64,000 nt of DNA from Artemia franciscana (lineage: Eukaryota; Arthropoda; Branchiopoda; Anostraca; Artemiidae): assembly GCF_032884065.1 (NCBI RefSeq), contig NC_088873.1, forward strand, positions 1,302,001-1,366,000, given 5' to 3'. Below the pieces are notes generated by a model. It did no database searches. It was not told the DNA's origin and worked only from the letters and a program-made list of their open reading frames with translations. Made by a program: the position numbers and the translations under genes. Below, one piece after another: positions 55,800-64,000 of this stretch (positions are counted from its first letter, which is position 1; every line of letters begins with the position of its first letter).

Positions 55800-56243
55800 T
55801 TGAAGGGTACCACTCCTCAAGTGGGAATAGAGTTGACCGCAAGGTCCCCAGTCTTGTGGGCACCCGGACAGGTTCGAGGCAGCTCTTTACATTGGCCGTT
55901 TTCCATAGATTGTGATTTATCGCCCTGTTGCAGTTGTCCTCCTGTAGAGGATCCTCCCACGGTGGTGTTCTGCGTCACCATACAATTTAACCCATTGCTG
56001 GGAGATGGCTTCAACTCCCTGGACATGTACACATCCCGGTTGGCCTTACTGATTGTACATTCGAGGGGCCTTTTCCTCCTCCACCTGTATTTACGGCCCC
56101 TGGTTGAGGGTATCCCAGTTTCTATTATGGACTTCCCCAGGGACAAGGTCCCCCCTTGGTCCGCCCCGCCTATGGAGGCACCTTACGTTTCTCTATCTGC
56201 CATCTGGGGACGCGCTGAGTGGCCTGGAGGAGGCCCCTACTGA
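55800..56243 (+). other. GC-richer island with long open frames on both strands
   Basis: A 147-codon plus-strand frame and a 109-codon minus-strand frame overlap here. Base composition differs sharply from the AT-rich flanks. Neither product resembles a family I know; the plus-strand text is Pro/Leu-rich with paired Cys (CCSCPPVEDPP). It lies inside the putative intron between exons B and C, so an inserted repeat or retroposed sequence is more likely than a host exon. Confidence 0.3.
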
Positions 56244-56707
56244 GCCATTGGATATACAAAAAATATGCATTAGTGTTTGGCATTCTTTATGGGGAGGTGG
56301 GTAAATATATTTAAAAAAATTCAGGTTTGTTTTCCTCTGAAATCACAAACATATAGGATATGCTTTTGGTTTTGGGGCAGAATGGTATTAAATTGGTTAC
56401 TTATGCCTAACTGGTATTAATGGTATTGGACACCCAAATGAAACCAGTTGTTTTTATTATGTTTTTTGTGTCAATAGGGTAAAAGGATGCCACGTATCTT
56501 ATTTGGCTGAATAAGGTATAGTACTGGAAGGGAAAGCAATTCTTTCTGGTTGTCAGGTCTATATCCAGCCTTTTGGTTTCTGCATCTGATTCTCTGGTTG
56601 TTGAATAATCAAAAAAAAAGTGTATCTTGTATTTAGCTCTATTGCTTTTGAGAACTGTTTTTTTGTTATGGAAAATTTCTTGCGTCATTATCCACTAACT
56701 TTTTAAG

Positions 56708-56835
56708 GTATAGCAGTTATAAATCCTCAAAAGATAAGCCAAAGAATTCTGACAATGGTTTCTTGGACTACCAAGAAGATTGCTTAAAGAAGGAGATTCC
56801 TGATATTCAAGAAATTCTCAAAGATATTCCTAAGG
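56708..56835 (+). CDS. Candidate internal exon C of the same gene
   Basis: The acceptor AACTTTTTAAG ends at 56707 and the consensus donor (AAGG then GTAAGA) follows at 56836. In the phase inherited from exon B the reading is YSSYKSSKDKPKNSDNGF, LDYQEDCLKKEIPDIQEIL, KDIPK, a Lys/Asp-rich linker followed by an acidic helix. It ends with one base (phase 1), matching exon D. Three consecutive junctions (A-B, B-C, C-D) all keep an open frame. Confidence 0.55.
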
Positions 56836-57258
56836 GTAAGATTCACGATTAATTTTCTTTTCTGTATTTTCGATAATTGGTTTCACCAACATGTTTTGAC
56901 ACTCTATTTTGACGGTTAGTCCATCTCGATTGTAACCGAAGTTTGTAAAAAAATGAAAAAGTCCATGATCGTTGGCAAACTGATTTACGAAAGAAAAGAA
57001 GCCGAATCGTTAAATTTAATTTTATTTATTTATCACTCGTCTTATGATGGTGAATAATGTTTGGACTCCTCTGTTTCTGTTCAAATTACCCATTTGTTTT
57101 TTCTCGCGCAATGGATCTTTCAGTTCTGAGGTACATAGGGAGTTTATTAATGTCTTGTTTATTCTTCTATTATTATTTTTTATTTTATTTTTTTTATTAT
57201 TATTTTTAGCAGAGTTTTTCCTGTAAATTATTTACACTCTGGCTTTTGCTTAAAACAG

Positions 57259-57476
57259 GCTGTCAGATAACGATTAAGCTGCATCTTAAAGGAAGAGCTT
57301 TCCTATATGTTTTACATTCAAGTATTCCCTGCGTATACTCTTTAACGTGTGTTCAAAGACCTTGCTTGGGGAAAGCGCTTTGTGTCTTTAGTTTCTTTTT
57401 GTCTTCGGTCCTTGTTGAAGTAGAATTTTCTTGTCTATGTTTGCCAAGAAAAAGTAAAGCCTCTCTTTCCTTATAA
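57259..57476 (+). CDS. Candidate exon D, possibly terminal
   Basis: The acceptor TGCTTAAAACAG ends at 57258. Continuing in phase from exon C gives GCQITIKLHLKGRAFLYVLH and runs open to TAA at 57474-57476. The last ~45 residues are Cys/Leu/Phe-rich and look less like a folded protein, so either this is a terminal exon with a weak C-terminus or a donor lies within it. Unrecognised. Confidence 0.4.
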
Positions 57477-57479
57477 AGG

Positions 57480-58100
57480 CAATAAGCCTCAAAACTAAAC
57501 TAATAGGTTTAAGAATGTATGTGTTTCTTCCCAATGTAAGGATGTCAAAGTTTGACCTGTTGAAGGTGAAAAAGAGTGCTTTCCGATGTTTTTGCTAAAA
57601 AATACTCATGAGCCATCTGTACCTTCAAGTCGATTCAGATTTCGAGCAAAGCCTGCTTGATGACTGTCTGCAGCCAAAGAGCTTCCACTTTCTGTCGTCA
57701 CGGAAGGTCAAAGAATAATATAATTTAGGAAAGTTTTGTGATGCCCAAGTAGGCATTAAACAAATCAGTCTCTTGAATTTGTCTCTTTTCCTTGCTGGAA
57801 GAAGTGTCAAAGTAGGGTCAACGATATTGCAGCACATAGTGAAAAAAGAACTAGAATCCTGGAAAGGGGGCAAAAAAAATAAGGTTTCCAGTGCGAAAAA
57901 CTATCGACACAGATTGTCCTTCCTGAAACCCAAGATCAAAGCAAGTAGTAGAATGTGTTTCGACAACTCCTGGGAGCTGAGTTGGGCTGAAGCGTCTTTA
58001 TATTATGAATTTCGTAAAACTCCTTAATTCAACTTGGAATTTTCGCCCGGGAACGAACCTCATGAAGGCCCACTGGGTTTTCTCTTTTTGGAAAATCACA
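57480..58100. other. Non-coding stretch
   Basis: Nothing assignable; the open frames at 57625-58027 on both strands lack splice support. Confidence 0.4.
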
Positions 58101-58107
58101 CAGATTT

Positions 58108-58288
58108 CACCACTAGTGGTAGTAGTGGTGGGACTGATTGTCAAAGCACATATTGTTGTAGGAGTAACTTGGTCGGGAGCAGTAGCGATAGAATTAGATG
58201 CGGGAAAAATTCCCTTGGTTGAGACTGCCACATTATTAGTCGAGGTAGGAGTAGCAGAAGCAGGAGTAGTAGAACTGGGTGTGATGTT
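58108..58288 (-). CDS. Possible exon encoding a Thr/Ser/Pro-rich linker
   Basis: The minus-strand frame after a possible acceptor (CATCTCTACTAG, ending at 58289) reads LNITPSSTTPASATPTSTNN, then TKGIFPASNSIATAP and ISPTTTTTSG. A possible donor follows near 58107. Thr/Pro-rich mucin-like linkers are common in arthropod extracellular proteins. The reverse reading is a Val/Ala-rich shadow. Low complexity makes chance plausible. Confidence 0.25.
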
Positions 58289-59519
58289 TAGCTAGTAGAG
58301 ATGTGCTGAGGTCCTAGAAGAGTTATGATTCCTGCTATTAAAATTTAAATGTTTTATGGATGTTTTTTTTTAGGTTAAATACCCTAAAATTCATAATTGT
58401 AATTTGTTTTGTTAAAATTATTTGATTAATTCCATAAATTTTTCTCTTGGGATCTTTCGCTAAAAAGTCCCTAAACAATCAAAGTGTAAAGGCATACGAT
58501 ACTATATGCATGAAGCTGGCGAGGGGGGGGAGGAAGATCTGACTCCTTTACCTGATTTGGGTCCGTCCAGTTCTACATTCTGAAAATCATTCGAATTTAA
58601 GCAAGTATAACAGGACCAGATCCTACACTAAATGTATCTTTGAAACCTATTTCTTTAGACTAATTAAAGAAAACAACTCTTTTCTGTGACATTTAAAAAG
58701 TGATTTTACTGTCTAAAGCGATCAGGAACTCCTTGTTTCTTGTCTGGTGTCGCACCAGCCTTAGGTTGGCTTTGTCGACAAAAATATTGTAGGAGTAATG
58801 TTTTGATTTATTTCACCATCGACTTAATGCTGTAGTTTTCTACCCTTCAACACCTTTAAATTGGTATATCTTCAGAAGAATTTTTCTTAGAAAAAAAAGT
58901 ATGATACCATTTTCCTTAAGGACGGCCCGAAACATTACTTTTGCTTATAATCAACTTTAATCTCTGTTTCCTGATATCTAATTAATTTTACTACCTAATT
59001 TACTATCATTAATTTTTTACCTCCTACTACATTAATTTTACTTCTAGATGTTAAAAATGAGTTTAACATCGATTAAATGCATGAAAAACGAATAGAAGGT
59101 TGAGCAATCAGCACGTTTCTCCCTGAAAATCAAGGGTGAAAAATTTTCTGGTTTATGTCTCTTCAGCTACTGGTATGTGTCTGCCAAGTTTATGTGAATC
59201 CGGGAACTTCAATATGGATCATATATGAGGCTTGTACGCCTCTGAAAATCTTGTCCCATTGATTTCTCTTAAAGGTTCCATGCCGGTGGATGAGAAAAAC
59301 CCTGTCTACCTTTTGCTGAAAATTAGCGCTGAAGGGGCCACGGGAGAAGGATTGAAATTGGATGTACGATGTCGGTTTAAACAAGGTGCCACATACCTAC
59401 CTTTCGATAAAAATGGAAAGAAGGGGATGTGGGGCATTGGAGTTTGGTACTCCATTCGCTAAGGTTGAAAGTTCTTATATAGTTAAAATATTAAGGTACT
59501 ATATTTTCTGTTCAAAAGC

Positions 59520-59720
59520 TGGTGGCTGGAAAGGGGTGGAGAGGTCGCATGGTTGTGTTACAGAGGCCACTGGCTCAGTAGTTCTACAAGCTAAAGTGTT
59601 GAGCCCTTACCTAACTCCGGTTCAAATAAAATATGATACGCCCACCTTTCTCATAAAAATTTGATGGGAGAATATTGGAAGGGCTTGGGCCCACTTTATG
59701 CCCCCAATAATGCAAGTGGA
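59520..59720 (+). mobile_element. tRNA-derived SINE-like unit
   Basis: TGGCTCAGTAGT (59571-59582) fits an A box and GGTTCAAATAA (59619-59629) a B box, at tRNA-like spacing. Between them, GTGTTGAGCCCTTAC is tRNA-like loop text. Unlike a tRNA gene, the sequence continues with a non-tRNA body (GATGGGAGAATATTGG, GGGCTTGGGCCCACTTTATG). The borders are uncertain. A real tRNA gene is unlikely because the acceptor stem does not pair. Confidence 0.5.
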
Positions 59721-59829
59721 AAATCCTTGCGTGATTCTGCTGAAAAATATGCAACATGCTTGTATTTCAGCTAAGGTCAGGCGCAAAGGTCGCTGGAGGG
59801 GTAGCGTGCGCAGTTCGTGCTTTTTTTAC

Positions 59830-60728
59830 TGGTTTATGATTTAAACCGGCCAGTGTGACGACAAGTGGTGACTATGAGTCTGGGGAGCTTACGGTTAAAC
59901 AAATTCGCAAGTAACATCTGACTTTCAGATATCAGGCGATTCAAAAAACGCTTGGTCCTTCAAAAATACACTGGCCGTACTGTCCACTTGACATATGAAG
60001 CACTAACGGTAATACAATAAAATATCCATTGAAGAGTAATTTAAGGTGAATTAAAGAAGTTCTGTTGATATTTCTGGTTTCGAAAATCAAGCCCCACGGC
60101 AATTGATTGGTGAAGCTCCCCTCTTTTTGAGGGACAAGTGTTGCTTGCCCAAGCCGGTCTGAAGCTGGCGGGTAGGTCTCTCTGGATGGGGGAAAACAAT
60201 GGTGGACACCTTGACTTTGGAGGATTAGAGGCAATTGGTATTGTTAGCCTGAGCCTTGATTCACCTTTGCGAGTCCACCCTTTAAAATAATAACAATTGC
60301 CATAATAATACAACGTAAAGAAGCTACTATTAATACCTGCCTGCCTTTGTTCTAAAATGTTGACAGCAAAGGATGACTAAGTGGAGCGTGGACTTTTTAT
60401 GTTTTTTTTTATGTGGAGCGTGACTTTTTATGTTTGTTTTTACACGGTTTTTACACCGAATTGAGCGTTGTTTGCTTTTGCACGGATTGATCATCTGATC
60501 CTTATTGTCTAATATGTATCACAATAATGAATTTACCAAACCTTCTAAACTTTGGAAACGGTGAGAGACGCTAATGTATATCTACATGCGATTCAAGGCC
60601 GAAGGCGGAAGCTGGAATCAATTCCAGAGCAATGTTTATCCAAGCAGACTTGTCAAGATTTTTGATGAGTGTTAAATAAAAAAAAATTCTGTCTTGGCTC
60701 GAAAGCTCTTGGATTCTCTAATAACACT
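59830..60728. other. Unassigned stretch
   Basis: No supported gene. Overlapping minus-strand frames at 59941-60313 have no recognisable domain. A direct repeat ATGTGGAGCGTGACTTTTTA / GTGGAGCGTGGACTTTTTA lies near 60382-60430. Confidence 0.4.
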
Positions 60729-60736
60729 TAGAAAGG

Positions 60737-61419
60737 GGCAAAATTATAGCAAACCATATAACTGGCTTTCGTATATTGTGAATATACCACTCGATGCCTT
60801 TTTTATGCTATACGAATATAATAATCGCTTCCACCTCAAATTCAGATTTAAGCACTTTTTGAGCTCTTAAACCTAACCTGAATATCGGGTATAAAAAAGG
60901 CTACAAACATTTATCTCAAACTTTAAAACATTGATCTCAAACTTACTGTTTCATTATAAATCTGTTTTTATATATAATCACAAGCACTGATTTCTCAACA
61001 TTAATTTGGATAAATGAATTTTACCAATGTTATGGCGTTTTCTTCTTTGCATTGAGAAAATGTAGTATTATTTTGTCGAAAACGTAGTATTATTTTTTCG
61101 GAAACGACCGATAACTCGTACTTTAATTGAAAATTCGTTATTTTTAAGAGCTTAAATTTAAATTTGTGGTAGAAGCGACTATTATATTCGTAAAGAACAT
61201 AAAAAATGGCATCAAGTGGTATGCTCGCTTTATTGGTAAGTTAATTATATGAACTGTCATAATTTTTTGAATATTCGTCATTTTTAAGAGTTAAAAAAGT
61301 GCTTAAATATCAATTTAAGGTAGAAGCGATTATTATATTCATGAAGAGCATAAAAAAGGCATCGAGTGGTATATTCACTTTATATGAAAGCCAGTTATAT
61401 GGTTTGCTATGAATTTACC
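60737..61419. mobile_element. MITE-like element M1, copy 2, with 8 bp target duplication
   Basis: Long inverted ends. The left begins GGCAAAATTATAGCAAACC and the right is the inverse of GGTAAATTCATAGCAAACC; both continue over CATATAACTGGCTTTC and GAATATACCACTCGATGCC for ~75 bases. Exact 8-base duplications TAGAAAGG flank it at 60729-60736 and 61420-61427. The right end is partly duplicated in tandem: the subterminal block with AGAACATAAAAAATGGCATC appears at ~61180-61230 and again at 61330-61400. Non-coding. The 8 bp duplication suggests hAT-, P- or Merlin-type mobilisation. Confidence 0.85.
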
Positions 61420-62504
61420 TAGAAAGGGCTAAAGGGTAGACTCTAATATGTTTAGCAATAAGAGAACTTTTAAAGTGTAAAAGGTTCGTGTCATACCATT
61501 TTTCCGCCTCAGTCGTATTTGCGGAAAATAAAAAGGGAAACTCGACCGAAATCAGGAACAGAAATGACATTGTAATATAATAGATGGCAGTGCTCATGAA
61601 ATATTGGGAAATTTGTCGTATTTTGGATCTGTATGTCTTCTATTCATTTATAGAAAACATACAGGTACGAATTATCCGCAATCCTCAGCAATGCAAGGTC
61701 TTATTCATCAATCGATCCAAGATCCACAGTTTTGGTAGAAACCGTAGAGGTTAAGCTCTTACTCTTTTCTCAGAATAAAATCTAAAACGGTGACAAAAAA
61801 CAAACAAAAAAAGAACAGAGCAAAATTATTACTCCATCAATTTACCTTGTATAAGACATTTATCGTAAAACCAACAACAAATGTAATGATTCGTGAAATG
61901 AAACCTGAAAGGAGCAGAAATTATAACGAGATAATAAGTATATGTTCCTTTAAACGTGACACAGGTCGAGTTTCTATAAAGCTATAAGAGCTCTAAATCT
62001 TAGGATTTGCGATCGAATAAGTCCTCCCAAAACTATTTACAATCATTTGTTCTTTATGGTGAAATCCGATAGAAGATATGAGAAACTTATCGCTCTTTAA
62101 TCACTCTACCTTAGTGTGTAGACCGTTGTTCCTTAAACCAAAAATCCTTAAATATATGGCTTAAATAATGCCGTGTTTTATTTGGTCTAGTTTCAGTCCT
62201 GTTTCCTTAATAGTGTTTTCAAGTATTTAGTAATCTCAAAGCCGTTTTATTTACGATATCTCGTAAGGGACCGTACCGTTTTCTGTATCTAGATCCCGAG
62301 AGTTGAAACTTGTTCGTCCAGGTAGTTTGACCCCTTGTTTCATAAAAATGGCGTCAGAAAATATTTACCTCGTGACTGTATTTTTCCAGATATGTGTACG
62401 GTACTGTTTTTATGTGCCTACTGTAAGGTGGGACGCCCTTGGATCTAGCAAATTAAAGTACTTTTGTGCCTTTTTGAATCCTAAAAAAAGCCACACTTCA
62501 CTTA

Positions 62505-62640
62505 CAAATCAAATTATTGACTTACCAACAAAGTGAATATACCACTCGATGCCTTTACGCTCTTTACGAATATAATAATCGCTTCTATTGAAAATTCAAA
62601 TTTGAGCACTTTTTGACCTAACCTAAAAAAGCTAGTAACG
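62505..62640. mobile_element. M1 single-end fragment
   Basis: One M1 end only: AAAGTGAATATACCACTCGA, TGCCTTTACGCTCTTTACG, AATATAATAATCGCTTCTA and TTTGAGCACTTTTTGACCTA. The other end is missing, so this is a truncated copy. Confidence 0.7.
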
Positions 62641-62839
62641 CTTAAGAAGCATTGGCAGATTTTGAAAACTTTTGCCAGTAAGCTGCCTAGCTCTTTTCTA
62701 GCGTTTTATTTGTCAAAGGCAGTACCGAAACGAAACAAAACGAAGGCTCAAATAAAACTGAATTATGCGAAACAATATTGGAAACGGTACCCCAAACTGA
62801 AACTATCTTGTCTCAAATAAAACGCGGATTAAATAGTAT

Positions 62840-63015
62840 TTAAACAGCATAGTAGTATTAAATATGTTAGTATTACACTATTTAGTATAATAGTGTGAAT
62901 TTATAGTATTATATATACTATAAGTTTCCTAACTATAAGCGTATTTTGTATAATATATATGTATTTAGTATTATAGTCTTGCATATATTATAGTATATAG
63001 TATACTATATACTAT
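62840..63015. repeat. AT-rich quasi-palindromic block
   Basis: Repetitions of TAGTATTA, TATAGTATA and ATACTATA in both orientations, ending in AGTATATAGTATACTATATA. It could extrude cruciforms. No other feature seen. Confidence 0.7.
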
Positions 63016-63247
63016 ATTTGCCGCATATTTGTAGCTAGTAACTTCAAGAACCTTTATATACCAACTTCAGTGGAAATCAAGCCTCTACCCCCACCCCTAG
63101 CCCTTTATCGTTCTCTTAGTTGATAATTTGCATAGCTGGTAATTCAAAGCTTCAACCTTAATATTGAAATCAGTCCACTTTTTCAGATATAGTTAGTCCA
63201 AGTCTGTCAAATTAGCGTTGCTTAATTGTTGTTAACTTGATTTTCAG

Positions 63248-63372
63248 AATGGACGATAGTACAAATTACATCATTACCAACGAAGGCACAGTGCTTCAGT
63301 GCATTTGGGGTGCAAAAAGAAACACCTCAGACCCCAGATTTTATCATAGCACGCTACTCAAAGCTATCAAAG
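63248..63372 (+). CDS. Candidate internal or first coding exon, unknown protein
   Basis: The acceptor GTTAACTTGATTTTCAG ends at 63247 and the consensus donor (AAAG then GTACGT) follows at 63373. The frame beginning with the ATG at 63249 is open: MDDSTNYIITNEGTVLQC, IWGAKRNTSDPRFYHSTLL, KAIK. The composition is convincingly protein-like. It could be the first coding exon after a 5' UTR intron, or an internal exon of the gene with exons at 53.8-57.3 kb. The next exon would be beyond the window. Family not recognised. Confidence 0.6.
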
Positions 63373-64000
63373 GTACGTTTATTACGAAAAGTTGTCTCAC
63401 TTTCTCTTTGGTGACTAAATTTTACATTAGGAGTTGTCCCGAGGGAAATTCTCCCTCAAAAAAGTAATCTGTGAAATTTTATAAAAAGCGATGGATTACC
63501 TGAGGTATTTGGGATTTGATAAAATTGAGGAATAGATTGCATTTGAATTGACCTGAGGAAGAATTCTAAAGATTAAGAAATACAATTGTGTATAAAATGT
63601 TTGCGTGAGCAATATGGTTGTAAAAATAGTAATTAAAATATATAAATCCAACCCGAGGAAGTTTTATAATACAGTTCACATCATTATCGGTAAAAAGGGA
63701 CCACAGTTGAAGTGTGACATGATGATTTTAAACCACTGCTATCTAGGGATGCTACGGATTTTTTTTTATTTGCATCAGTTTGCAGATTTTATCTGCAAAT
63801 AAGAATCTTACCACCTAATGACTTAGTTTCAAATATCCATATCCTAGAGATTAGTTCAGTTGGTAAAAAGCTGAAGACGCTTGATTCTCGTAAATCTAGT
63901 TACTCAAATGAGATACCGATGAAATAAACTATTAAGTGTGCATTTATTCCTTCAAAAGCAATTCTTAACCAGTTTTTTTTATGGGGTTTTCCCTAGTATT
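63373..64000. other. Probable intron or intergenic sequence to window end
   Basis: No further exon with splice signals seen. Confidence 0.4.

Noticed and set aside
59232-59462. 76-codon open frame with protein-like text (VDEKNPVYLLLKISAEGATG)
   Set aside because: Considered as an exon with an acceptor at TCTCTTAAAG and a donor at CAAGGTGCC, but both sites are weak, no family is recognised and it lies next to a SINE-like unit. Worth including in a search but not called.
63848-63910. tRNA-like text TAGTTCAGTTGG near the window end
   Set aside because: An A-box-like motif is present but no B box at the right distance and no cloverleaf pairing.

Overview
This is an AT-rich eukaryotic genomic window with introns, dominated by decayed transposable elements. 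Everything points to an arthropod: the first coding exon of a secreted PAN/apple-domain protein, CR1-like, RTE-like and jockey/I-type LINEs, tRNA-derived SINEs, MITE-like elements and fossils of multi-copy arthropod proteins. The dispersed repeat called R1 here, and the general style of the repeats, look to me like the brine shrimp Artemia. That species call is recollection, not something the sequence proves. No rRNA, CRISPR, operon or phage signal is present.

Layout. 1-11.2 kb: sparse, with a 361 bp TIR element (3.3 kb), a SINE-like unit (5 kb), a 41 bp tandem repeat (5.4 kb), a minisatellite carrying a perfect palindrome (7.8-8.5 kb) next to a two-block repeat (8.6-9.4 kb), and the PAN-domain exon on the minus strand (10.9-11.2 kb). 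11.5-18.3 kb: two R1 copies, a PIF1/Helitron-type helicase fossil and a broken LINE with a gag-like piece. 19.7-24.9 kb: a large MITE and a 5'-truncated CR1-like LINE. 25.3-27 kb: two CRE palindromes ahead of a candidate first coding exon, then another candidate exon. 27.3-36.2 kb: a nearly complete CR1-like LINE (minus) split by a complete jockey/I-type LINE (plus). 36.2-41.1 kb: two RTE-like LINE fossils, one split by an R1 element with an exact 6 bp target duplication. 41.9-46.0 kb: three R1 copies in tandem, the middle one a hybrid. 46-53.5 kb: satellites, R1 and RTE fragments, a degenerate multi-copy protein gene and a minisatellite. 53.8-57.5 kb: four plus-strand candidate exons whose splice phases all agree. 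58-64 kb: a SINE, a MITE with 8 bp target duplications and one more candidate exon.

How it fits together. Host coding sequence is a tiny part of the window and occurs as short exons with good splice sites. The plus-strand exons at 26.8, 53.8, 54.7, 56.7 and 57.3 kb can be joined in one open frame, so the transposon-rich block from 27 to 53 kb may be one giant intron. I do not recognise the protein. The most informative structures are the nested insertions, which give a relative order of transposition, and the R1 family, which has large hairpins, no coding capacity and a crossover-generated array.
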